From a bacterium (GTDB lineage: Bacteria > Zixibacteria > MSB-5A5 > GN15 > FEB-12), in the NCBI GenBank assembly GCA_020444475.1, contig JAHLKV010000003.1, positions 62,001 to 126,000 of the forward strand: a stretch of 64,000 nucleotides of DNA. The letters are read 5' to 3'. This document shows, one piece after another, positions 45,801 to 53,059 of the stretch (its first letter is position 1; each line of letters starts with the position of its first letter). The notes under the pieces were generated by a model, which saw only the letters and a program-made list of their open reading frames with translations, searched no databases and was not told the origin of the DNA. A program made the translations under genes and the position numbers.

Positions 45801-47157
45801 GCCACTCGAATTCAGTCCCGACCACCACTATGTCCTGCGCGAAGGCAGCTCGCCCGACGGACCGGTGGTCGTCGCCGACATGCGCACCACGACCAACTAC
45901 CAGGTATGCGACATCCAGACCTCGCGCTACTACACCGTTCACTGGGAATCCGATGCCTGCGCTGCGGCCGAGTGGGCCACGCTTTCGCTCTCCGAAGGCT
46001 GGAACCTCGTCTCGCTGCCGGTCATTCCCGCCTCGATGGATATCGCCGATCTTATCCCGACCGCCGAAGTCGCCTATGAATTCGACGGCATCTACAGCGA
46101 AGTCACCGCGTTCGAACCGTGCGTCGGTTACTGGGTGAAAGTGCCGGCGGCGGTCGATATCGTCCTCTCCGGCACGCCGATCACCGACTGCAGCCTCTCG
46201 CTGACCACCGGCTGGCATCTGGTCGGTGCTCCGACCTGCACCGCCACTCCGAGCACGACGCCGGGCGGCGCCCTGCAGTCGATGTTTGGATTCGACGGCG
46301 CCTATCAGGTCGCCTCGCAGACCACCGCCGGTAATGCCTACTGGGCGGAAATCAGTCCCGATGCCGACCTGAACATCACCTGCGGCGGCTCGTCCGCGCC
46401 GAGCACACCGGCTACGATGCTGACCGGTCCCGGCAGCCGCATGACCCTTCGTGCGCAGCGCAGCGCTGATCACGGCATGGTCGAACAGGCCATCGTCGAA
46501 CTCGGCGCCGACAACCAGTCCTCGACCCTCGTGGCGCCGCCGTCCGCGCCGGAATACGCCGTCCGCCTGAACCTCTACAAAGAGGATCTCGCCCGACCGT
46601 TCTTCCGCGATGTTCGCAACGACGATCTCGACAACATCTGGATCATCGCCGTCAACCCGCACGGCAACGATCCGTCACGCAGCGAGACGACCGCGATTCT
46701 CTCGTGGGATAACGCCGAGCTTGGCGACGATGTTTATGAGCTTCGCGAAGGTATCGGTGTCGACGGCCCGGTTGTCATCGCCGACATGAGCGACGCAACC
46801 AGTATCGAAGTCACCGGTAGCAACCAGGATCAGTTCTTCACCATCGTCCGCTCCGCCGCCAGCCTCACTGCGCTGCCGGAGGCGTACGAACTCAGCCAGA
46901 ACTATCCGAACCCGTTCAACCCGAGCACCCAGATCTCCTTCACCGTCCCGACCTCCCAGTCGGTCCGGATCGATGTCTTCAACGTGCTGGGTCAGAAGGT
47001 GATTACGCTTATCGACGGTCAGGTGGCCGCCGGTGAGCATACCGTCACCTGGAACGCCGTCGACCAGTCCGGCTCGCAGGTCTCCAGCGGTGTCTACTTC
47101 TACCGTCTGCAGACCGCCGATTTCTCCGATACGCGCAAGATGATGCTTCTCCGATAG
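42856..47157 (+). CDS. Giant secreted protein: two LamG-like domains, cadherin-like repeats, C-terminal sorting domain
   Basis: 1433 residues from the ATG at 42856 (AAGGAGAGGT upstream); the longer frame starting further upstream lacks an SD and a signal. Signal peptide 1-32 (LGALLVVGLSHSGLAQ). LamG/concanavalin-like domain 1 (68-278), Ig-like putative domain (323-410, VASGIVGKRYRSYAEATGG), LamG 2 (448-655), two cadherin-like repeats (696-780 and 789-880), a WTVDLDPHGN module (928-1035), SEGWNLVSLPV module (1046-1110), a second copy of the PHGN module (1225-1325), and the sorting domain (1342-1433, NYPNPFNPSTQISF ... KMMLLR). Carbohydrate or cell-surface binding is plausible; enzymatic activity is not evident. 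Confidence 0.82.
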   Translation: MSKRNCSRSTIWTICMLGALLVVGLSHSGLAQVPEISNLTVSSSGGNNSIDESVDAAYSLSGSATTAATAWNHNGQPTMAYFMPFEGGATAARDDLSGNGVVTSLVGSPTWSATSGHDSRGAYTFSNGNYLRAASGFPTSSSYTIAAWINRSTTSGYAFILGSDNSTGGHGFRITYDGRISAGQNGNWKIAESNRPREIAANTWYHVAVSFDHASRAMVLYLNGNPIDTAIVDVNDADVSDGTIQIGAVGGTTPFVGRIDDLRIYRSALTTGQMAELHLATGPNRIAPSELSVGDTWQAHVTPFSASAKGITYTSNTLTILATAPAFTSTPVASGIVGKRYRSYAEATGGPAPTFALVSGPAGMTVDPNTGLVFWIPGVAGSYPVTISADNSQGTDLQNFSITVADPTVGVANVVLQPLGNDDLQASYDLALNATTAATAWYKEDQPIMTLFMPFEGGPEFATEDYSGNQHDALEITGNPVWLADGGHDGNGAFEFDGSSFLNCGSIFPTLSSYTKTAWFYRTASREFTHILSGWDHNTAATGGHGLRCSFDDRLGAGQNGDWRLVQSEAGAVTLNEWHFAAVTFDYASGMMRLYLDGVEVDTATLSVDMRDVTDAGVLVGATRGEYAWKGRIDDARIYNYVVSPEQIASMYAGNDDIIVANETTLGEHWQARVTGFSSTEASVPYASATITIGATNQPPTLAAIGAQSIDENATLSFTVTATDPDMTIPSLSADPLPANASFADNGDGTGSFSFTPDFDQAGTYDITFACSDGVDSDEELVTITVNNVNRAPVVAAVGNQLVDEGQLLELTVTADDPDGDALTMSIVDLPENALFTDNNDNTADFSFAPSYLQAGVYTVWFRTFDGAGDGDSVMVEITVVDIPVNSLWSATIHSQGETDGTAVTEASVIIGVNLDAQSTAASPFPPSYTTSLQLRAADFSGPYFRDIQAVGQDCYYWTVDLDPHGNSGSPATSRCATLSWEPLEFSPDHHYVLREGSSPDGPVVVADMRTTTNYQVCDIQTSRYYTVHWESDACAAAEWATLSLSEGWNLVSLPVIPASMDIADLIPTAEVAYEFDGIYSEVTAFEPCVGYWVKVPAAVDIVLSGTPITDCSLSLTTGWHLVGAPTCTATPSTTPGGALQSMFGFDGAYQVASQTTAGNAYWAEISPDADLNITCGGSSAPSTPATMLTGPGSRMTLRAQRSADHGMVEQAIVELGADNQSSTLVAPPSAPEYAVRLNLYKEDLARPFFRDVRNDDLDNIWIIAVNPHGNDPSRSETTAILSWDNAELGDDVYELREGIGVDGPVVIADMSDATSIEVTGSNQDQFFTIVRSAASLTALPEAYELSQNYPNPFNPSTQISFTVPTSQSVRIDVFNVLGQKVITLIDGQVAAGEHTVTWNAVDQSGSQVSSGVYFYRLQTADFSDTRKMMLLR

Positions 47158-47184
47158 GCGTTACTTCTCAACGTTCCTGAAAAA

Positions 47185-47226
47185 CGGCCCGTCGCTGGCA
47201 ATCAGCGGCGGGCCGCTTCTTTTTTT
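47185..47226 (+). terminator. Rho-independent terminator of the LamG protein gene
   Basis: 13-bp stem (47185-47197 with 47203-47215, one G-T pair) followed by a T-rich tract (47216-47226). Confidence 0.85.
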
Positions 47227-47348
47227 CGGTGCGATTCAGCCGAAAGGAGAGCAATCCGGGAGTTTATGGTTTGCCCCATTCCGCCGATAACTTCAGAAAG
47301 ACTATCAACGGACCGGAGCGCTCCGGTCCCGACAAAGGTGCTCTCTAC

Positions 47349-47906
47349 ATGGAATCCAAGGACAGAACGGACAAACAGGAAACCACGAAGTCGACACTAA
47401 GCAAACGACCGTGGTATAAAAACACCGTCACCCTGGGACAGACTCTCCACGTGGCACTGACACTGGCGGCCTTCGGACTCGGCTGGATGGCCTCACGACA
47501 AAGTGAACAGGCCCGCGTCCTGACCCTGCAGCTCTGGGACAACTACTACAGCTATTTGATGATTGATGCCAACCGCGAAGGCTTTGCCGGAAAAACGACC
47601 GTCAACTTCGAAGAGCCCAACCTGCAATCTGTCAGCGACCACCTGTACATTCGTAACGCATCAATATCGAAAACGGACGATGGATACAAGCTGGCCGGTG
47701 AGGTCGTAAACAGCGCTGCCATTCCACTCGACGGCATCGCGATGCGACTCTTCCTCGATAATGGCGTGCACGACGTTGAAATCGGCGACATCGGCGCCGG
47801 CAAGGCCCGGAAGTTCTCGGTGAACCTGGTCGGCGTCTCCCCCGAGGAATTCCACGCCACCAAACTCCTCACCCGCTGCGACGATATCGCCTACGCCGTA
47901 AAATAG
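47349..47906 (+). CDS. Hypothetical protein with one membrane helix and a C-terminal beta domain
   Basis: 185 residues. A Lys/Thr-rich start, a helix (GQTLHVALTLAAFGLGWMA), then LQLWDNYYSYLMIDANREGF and a beta domain of FxLYD-like appearance (GYKLAGEVVNSAAIPLDGIAMRL). The start is uncertain: an in-frame ATG at 47229 would add 40 residues, but AAAGGTG stands before 47349. Function unknown. Confidence 0.5.
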   Translation: MESKDRTDKQETTKSTLSKRPWYKNTVTLGQTLHVALTLAAFGLGWMASRQSEQARVLTLQLWDNYYSYLMIDANREGFAGKTTVNFEEPNLQSVSDHLYIRNASISKTDDGYKLAGEVVNSAAIPLDGIAMRLFLDNGVHDVEIGDIGAGKARKFSVNLVGVSPEEFHATKLLTRCDDIAYAVK

Positions 47907-48208
47907 CTCTTCGCGCGCAGGCTCCCGACAGCCGCTGCAAACATTGCCGCCCGAGAACACTTGGCTCGGGCGGTCGCTCCATGACCACCGTGTCCTCGAC
48001 TTCCTCTTGACAACAGAGGCCAATACGTCTATGTTGAGGCTGTTCGACTGGGGAGACTCGATCACACCCTCTTCCAACACGGAATCTGACACCCCTTGAA
48101 ATGCCTTGCGCCATTCCCGGACTGAACGCAACGCCTCGACCTGAGGTGCCCTATGGACGGCACTGACGACAATACGCTGCTTACAGGCGGAACGAATAAG
48201 GAGGAGTC
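47907..48208. other. Gene-free stretch upstream of the Cys-rich secreted protein
   Basis: About 300 bp; no supported gene or clear promoter seen. Confidence 0.4.
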
Positions 48209-49375
48209 ATGAAACTCTGTGGTACTTTGGTCGCGATTATGGTTGCGGCATGGTGCGCCGCCGCCGCGCAACCCCCAGATCAAATCGAACCGGAGGACGT
48301 TGTCGCCCACTTCGAAGTCCTCGGCACCACTTGTGAACTACCAGACCAGGCACTGCCCTGGATTAACGGGTATTACTTCACTCCGTGTCAGCTGGGCTTC
48401 GCCTGCGAGGATGACCGTGCTATGGCATGCTTCCACGGATGGATTGGGAACGGAAGATTATACGACTCTCAATTCTTTCCCAGGGCCTGGAATCAGGACC
48501 GACTTGAATCTCCCCTGGCGCTGTACTACCGAAAGGCCACTTCGGACGATTCACCGACCGTCTGGGTGTACGGCGTCGACTTGGAAAGGAACATGCTCGT
48601 CAACAGCAGAGTCTTCGAGAGTGATACGAGCATCTGTCGTGGATGCTCCTTCGAAGGATGGCACATCATTCACCCAGGACCGGGATACACAAAGGTGAAC
48701 TTCGATCTCAAGGGCTCGCCCTTTGGGGGGCCCAATCCCGAAGGACGTCGTTTGGTTGGTTACGACATCATTGACCCGGCAGGCGAATGCAAGCACAAAC
48801 TCGAGCCGGGTTCGCGCTGGCGAGCCTTTCGCATCGATCGGCGACTGAGCTTGGACGCCGACCGAGTGTGGATCGTGGTCGCATACTACAGCGATGCCTA
48901 TGAGTGGGATCTTGCCGGAAGGTCTGATATTGATAGGCCTGGATACTCCGGCTGCGAAGAGTGCATCAAACACAACATCTTCCACCCGAGCTGTCGCGAC
49001 TGTTGGAAGCAATTGCCCGTCGAAAAGGTGGTCAGTGTCAGAAGTCGTGTCACCCTGGAGCGCGACCTCTGCCGTTTCCTTCCCGACTTGTACATGTGCT
49101 TGACCGATGAATTGGTTCCTGACTTCGGAAAGGGCTTGCTGCTCGAGTTTGAGGATGTTAAAGACTTCAGCCTTTATGTGCTGGATTCTCACAGCAGCAC
49201 GGCAATCGCTGGCGCAGAAGCGGTCAAAGGTGAGTCTGCCTCAATCCATATCACGCCGGCAATGCTCATCCGAGCGCGTGGGCTTCAGAACATGGCACTC
49301 GCTTTAATAGCACCTGAAGATGTCGAACGAGCTGAGAGGGAAGTTCAAGTTAAGATAATCCCATATCAGGAGTAG
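48209..49375 (+). CDS. Secreted Cys-containing hypothetical protein
   Basis: 388 residues with a signal peptide (MKLCGTLVAIMVAAWCAAAA). Several cysteines in SICRGCSFEGWHII and GCEECIKHNIFHPSCRDCW suggest disulfides or metal binding. The mature protein is rich in Trp and beta strands. No family recognised. AAGGAGGAGTC is just before the ATG, strongly supporting the start. Ends 72 bp before the bidirectional hairpin at 49447. Confidence 0.6.
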   Translation: MKLCGTLVAIMVAAWCAAAAQPPDQIEPEDVVAHFEVLGTTCELPDQALPWINGYYFTPCQLGFACEDDRAMACFHGWIGNGRLYDSQFFPRAWNQDRLESPLALYYRKATSDDSPTVWVYGVDLERNMLVNSRVFESDTSICRGCSFEGWHIIHPGPGYTKVNFDLKGSPFGGPNPEGRRLVGYDIIDPAGECKHKLEPGSRWRAFRIDRRLSLDADRVWIVVAYYSDAYEWDLAGRSDIDRPGYSGCEECIKHNIFHPSCRDCWKQLPVEKVVSVRSRVTLERDLCRFLPDLYMCLTDELVPDFGKGLLLEFEDVKDFSLYVLDSHSSTAIAGAEAVKGESASIHITPAMLIRARGLQNMALALIAPEDVERAEREVQVKIIPYQE

Positions 49376-49446
49376 ACATCGCCCATCAGGCTCATTATTC
49401 GCGTCAGACAGCAAGAGATCAAGACCGGAAACCAACAAGACAACAG

Positions 49447-49478
49447 ACCGCCTGCGACCAACCGCAGGCGGTCTTCGT
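49447..49478. terminator. Bidirectional terminator between convergent genes
   Basis: 10-bp stem ACCGCCTGCG/CGCAGGCGGT (49447-49456 with 49463-49472); T-rich flanks on both strands. Confidence 0.65.
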
Positions 49479-49652
49479 TTATCCGGAATCTTCCCCCTGC
49501 TTCGGCCTGTCCCGCCCGGCGTCGCGGAGCGACTTGCGGAGAAGAAACTCGATCTGTGCGTTCAAACTCCGCAAGTCATCATCGGCCCACCGCTGCAGCT
49601 GCTCGAGCACCTTCGGGTCGATCCGTATGAGAAACGACTTTCGCTGTGCCAC
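49479..49652 (-). CDS. Ribbon-helix-helix (Arc-like) small protein linked to SPFH protein
   Basis: 57 residues, missed by length filters. GTG start at 49652, only 2 nt after the SPFH gene stop (TAG 49657-49655). Begins MAQRKSFLIRIDPKVLEQLQ, then RWADDDLRSLNAQIEFLLRK: a short basic strand followed by two helices, the pattern of MetJ/Arc/CopG DNA-binding proteins, ending in a charged tail (AGRDRPKQGEDSG). This adjacency to a prohibitin-like SPFH gene is one I know from other bacteria, where the small protein is annotated as Arc-family or toxin-antitoxin-like. A toxin is not visible here, so a regulator of the SPFH gene is an alternative. Confidence 0.75.
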   Translation of the reverse strand: MAQRKSFLIRIDPKVLEQLQRWADDDLRSLNAQIEFLLRKSLRDAGRDRPKQGEDSG

Positions 49653-49654
49653 GA

Positions 49655-50512
49655 CTACTGGTAGATCGTCCCGGTATTGATCACCGGCTGCGTGGCCGAC
49701 TCACCACACAAAACGACCAGCAGGTTGGACACCATCGCCGCCTTCCGCTCCGGGTCGAACTCGATTATGCCCTTCTTCTGCAGCTCCTCCAGCGCCATCT
49801 CCACCATCCCGACCGCGCCTTCGACAATCAACGTCCGGGCGGCGATAATCGCTCCGGCCTGCTGGCGGCGAAGCATCGCCTCCGCGATCTCCGGCGCATA
49901 CGCCAGATGGCTGATCCGCGCCTCAATCACCTCGACACCCGCCTGGTCCAGACGGTCCTGAATCTCCGCTTTCAGCTTGTCCGAAATGCTTGTCGTGTTG
50001 CCGCGAAGTGACGTGATCTCGTCGGAGTGCGAATCGTACGGATACTGCGTCGCCAGGTTCCGCACCGCCGACTCCGACTGTATCTTCACGAACTGCTCGT
50101 AATTGTCGACCTGGAAACACGCCTCCGCCGTTTCAACAACCTTCCAGACGACGATCGACGCGATCTCGATCGGATTGCCGTCGATATCATTGACCTTCAT
50201 CCGACCGGTCTCGAAATTGCGCACCCGAAGCGATACCTTCTTCTTGCTGTAGAAAGGATTCGCCCAGCGCAGACCCTCTTCCTTCGCCGTCCCCACATAC
50301 TTACCGAATAGCTGCATCACGCGAGCCTCATTCGGATTCACCATGAACAGCCCGGCCAGAAGGAACATGCAGACGATCAGCCCGAAAACCGCGACCGCTT
50401 TCAGTAAAGGCGGAAGGATGATGATGCCGGCAATCATCGCCAGAATAGCCAGTACCAGCAGAACCAGCGCCGCCCATCCCGAAGCAACCTTGCGTTCACG
50501 TTCTTTGATCAT
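49655..50512 (-). CDS. SPFH domain (slipin/prohibitin-like) membrane protein
   Basis: 285 residues. Two N-terminal hydrophobic segments ([20 protein letters not shown] and [16 protein letters not shown]), then the SPFH domain (about 60-210; [32 protein letters not shown]) and a coiled helical C-terminus ([27 protein letters not shown]). Likely scaffolds lipid microdomains. Start at 50512 (MIKERER) with GGAGGTTGTC upstream. Forms a two-gene unit with the ribbon-helix-helix gene; promoter at 50551-50579. Confidence 0.9.
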   Translation of the reverse strand: MIKERERKVASGWAALVLLVLAILAMIAGIIILPPLLKAVAVFGLIVCMFLLAGLFMVNPNEARVMQLFGKYVGTAKEEGLRWANPFYSKKKVSLRVRNFETGRMKVNDIDGNPIEIASIVVWKVVETAEACFQVDNYEQFVKIQSESAVRNLATQYPYDSHSDEITSLRGNTTSISDKLKAEIQDRLDQAGVEVIEARISHLAYAPEIAEAMLRRQQAGAIIAARTLIVEGAVGMVEMALEELQKKGIIEFDPERKAAMVSNLLVVLCGESATQPVINTGTIYQ

Positions 50513-50550
50513 GACAACCTCCATTCAAGTGATATCATAATGCTATTACG

Positions 50551-50579
50551 ATGATAACGCTGAGAATATTCATGATCAA
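50551..50579 (-). promoter_or_regulatory. Putative promoter of the SPFH gene
   Basis: Minus strand TTGATC, 17-nt spacer, TATCAT, in an AT-rich divergent region (50513-50878) which otherwise holds no gene. Confidence 0.45.
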
Positions 50580-50878
50580 ACGATTTTCTAACAAAAAAAG
50601 TGCGGACGTCGAATTAATCACTTATATAACAACAACTTAATGTTTTCGTCGCTGCCCTGTTCAAAAACTGAACAGCGGGCAGAGCCCCCCGAGACGGTAC
50701 CTCCCAGCCTCGATAGCTACCGTCCGCTCACGCGCCGTGTTCAATCTTGTCACATTCGGGGCCAACGCAGCAACCCGGACCGGCTTCCGACGTATATCTC
50801 TTCACTACGGGGGCGGAGACCATCAACATCTCACAACACTACTCACCCGAACACCCGAACGAAACCACGGAGGCATCC

Positions 50879-51715
50879 ATGTCCCGAGCGCCCATACCCT
50901 CACTCGTACTGACCCTGTTCGCTCTGCTGCTTTTCGCGACGGCAGCCCCGGCGGCTAACCAGCCGTCAATCGAGATCCTTCGCTCATCCGACAACACCGT
51001 CTCCCGATCGGTGCTGAGCGGCAGTTCATACGAAGGCTCCCTCGACCTGACCGGTTTCCACCTCCGGCTGAGTCCAACCGAAGGGCCCGTCATCGTCCGC
51101 ACCTCCGGTTATGATTCGTACAGTCTGGCTCCCGATGCTGCCGTCGTCCAGGCCGCCGCCCTGTACCAGGGGGTGCTGATTGTCGCCGGCCGGTTTTCAC
51201 CGGTCGCCTCGACGCGTTCGAGCAATATCGTCGGCTGGGATGGCGAGCGATGGGTGTCAATCGGACGCTTCGGAACCAATGGGCCCGTCTTCGCCCTGAC
51301 CGTCTTTGAGCATAACCTGATCGTGGCGGGCGATTTCGCCACCGCCGGCAATGACCTTGTCAACCATATTGCCGCCTGGGACGGTCAGTATTTCTCACCT
51401 CTCTCACAGGGCTTGCAGGGGCCGGTCTTTTCGCTCGCTGTCCACCGCCACCGCCTCATAGCCGCCGGCCTCAACGGCCTCGGCCGCGCCTACGGCACCG
51501 GACAGAGCGGCGTCATCGCCTGGAACGGTTCGAAATGGTTGTTTGATGGTATGGAGATTCAGGGGATCGTCCGCGAAGTCGCCACGTCCGGCGACCAGCT
51601 CAGCGTCACCGGCCAGTTCTTCGGCTTCCCGATTGGCCGGCCCGACACCACCCTCTATTTCGACGGCGCCGCCTGGAGCACCTCGACCGGCACCCACGCC
51701 GTCATGCCCCGATAA
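50879..51715 (+). CDS. Secreted beta-propeller-like protein
   Basis: 278 residues. Signal peptide (LVLTLFALLLFATAAPAA). Repeated blades of the form ALYQGVLIVAGRFSP, FEHNLIVAGDFATAGN, VHRHRLIAAGLNG alternating with WDGERWVSIG, WDGQYFSPLS, WNGSKWLFDG, at about 45-residue spacing: typical of a small propeller of the delta-60/Kelch-like type. ACGGAGGCATCC precedes ATG 50879. Divergent from the SPFH gene. Ligand unknown. Seems to lack a C-terminal sorting domain. Confidence 0.7.
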   Translation: MSRAPIPSLVLTLFALLLFATAAPAANQPSIEILRSSDNTVSRSVLSGSSYEGSLDLTGFHLRLSPTEGPVIVRTSGYDSYSLAPDAAVVQAAALYQGVLIVAGRFSPVASTRSSNIVGWDGERWVSIGRFGTNGPVFALTVFEHNLIVAGDFATAGNDLVNHIAAWDGQYFSPLSQGLQGPVFSLAVHRHRLIAAGLNGLGRAYGTGQSGVIAWNGSKWLFDGMEIQGIVREVATSGDQLSVTGQFFGFPIGRPDTTLYFDGAAWSTSTGTHAVMPR

Positions 51716-51716
51716 A

Positions 51717-52080
51717 GATGGTGATGAAACATGTTGCGTCACATGCCGGATCGACGCAGTCGATCGACATGTGACGCCTCCTCCCAGCAGAGACTTGTAG
51801 GGCAGGACCCGAGACCCGCACCAGCGGGGCGAAGTGGTCCTGCCACTAGCGAACTGCAGCGGTTCGCCCATAGCGTGCTATGGGTACCTGACGTCTATAC
51901 TTACTGTAGCCCACGCGTCTCGCGTGGGTGACAACCACCGGCAACTGCCGGTCGGGTCGCCCATAGCTTGCTATGGGTTCTCCACGGTCAGGCGTGCCGC
52001 AGTTCTCCACGACCGTCACCCTGAGCGGAGTCGAAGGGTGACAAGCACCGGCAACTGCCGGCACGTATGAAGACAGACGT
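51717..52080. repeat. Intergenic palindromic repeat mosaic
   Basis: Holds the 45-nt element (51733-51777), a GGCAGGAC...GTCCTGCC nested hairpin (about 51801-51842), CCCATAGCGTGCTATGGG and CCCATAGCTTGCTATGGG copies, CCCACGCGTCTCGCGTGGG, two ACCGGCAACTGCCGG palindromes, and a CCCTGAGCGGAGTCGAAGGG motif of a kind I recognise from other bacteria. No gene seen. Confidence 0.75.
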
Positions 52081-52083
52081 CCC

Positions 52084-52839
52084 CTACTCGCTCTTCATCC
52101 CCCGCAGCGCCTCAACCACCAGCTCTCCCACCCGGTGCGCCGACTGCGGATTCTGCCCCGTCACCACCCGCCGATCGCTCACCGCATTCGACTGCCACGC
52201 CGGCGCCGACACCTGAATCCCGCCGCGCTGGATCAATCGATCCTGCAACAGAAACGGCACCACGCTTTCAAGCTTGACCTGCTTCTCTTCCTCGTTGGTG
52301 AACGCTGCAAACCGCTTCCCATCGATCAAGTACGAACCATCGGACAACGTCACGTCGGTTAGCGCCGCCGGACCGTGACAGACCGCACCGACCACACCTC
52401 CCTTTTCATAGATGCGGGCGCTTACTTCGTTCACCGAAGAGTCTCCCGGGAAGTCCCACATCGTTCCATGCCCGCCGACGAAAATCACCGCGGCGTAATC
52501 ATCAGCATTCACTTCGGAGAGCTTCAGGCTCGTGAACACCTTCGCCATAAGGTCGGTGTCCTTGAGAAACCGCCGGTTGACCACATCGCTCGTGTCCATG
52601 CTCCGCGGATCGATCGGCGCCGGTCCGCCTTCGATACTCGCAAGATCAACGCCATACCCGGCGTCGTTGATCACGTAGTAAGGATGAGTCAGTTCGGCCA
52701 GCCAGAACCCGGTCCGCTTGTCCGCATCACCCATCTGTCCATGACTGGTCATCACCATCAGTACTTTGTCGGCGGCAAGGGCGAAGGTTGCAGGTAGAAG
52801 TACGGCTGCGAATAGCATCACATGAAGAAGTCGTTTCAT
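52084..52839 (-). CDS. Exported DJ-1/PfpI family (type 1 glutamine amidotransferase-like) protein
   Basis: 251 residues. Signal peptide (LLHVMLFAAVLLPATFALA), unusual for the family. DJ-1/PfpI fold: VLMVMTSHGQMGDADKRTGFWLAEL (Glu of the catalytic site), VIFVGGHGTMWDFP, nucleophile elbow GAVCHGPAAL with the catalytic Cys about residue 157. Relatives are glyoxalase III-like HchA or hypothetical hydrolases. Here it should act in the periplasm. No operon partner; divergent from the transporter gene. Confidence 0.85.
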   Translation of the reverse strand: MKRLLHVMLFAAVLLPATFALAADKVLMVMTSHGQMGDADKRTGFWLAELTHPYYVINDAGYGVDLASIEGGPAPIDPRSMDTSDVVNRRFLKDTDLMAKVFTSLKLSEVNADDYAAVIFVGGHGTMWDFPGDSSVNEVSARIYEKGGVVGAVCHGPAALTDVTLSDGSYLIDGKRFAAFTNEEEKQVKLESVVPFLLQDRLIQRGGIQVSAPAWQSNAVSDRRVVTGQNPQSAHRVGELVVEALRGMKSE

Positions 52840-53059
52840 GATCAAAAGTCCTTTCGGGTGTAATCGAATGAGTACTCTGTTGACGAAACGACCTCCCCGC
52901 CGCCGTTGTTCCGTACTCGCAAATCCAACCCTGCCACGCAGACCACCTCCAAAATATGTTTCGCGGCTACCCGGGGACTACTATACTGACCAGGGCAACC
53001 GAAGCTCACGAGCAACAATTTCCGCTATCTGCTGGACCGCACACCTTTCAGGAGAGGGA

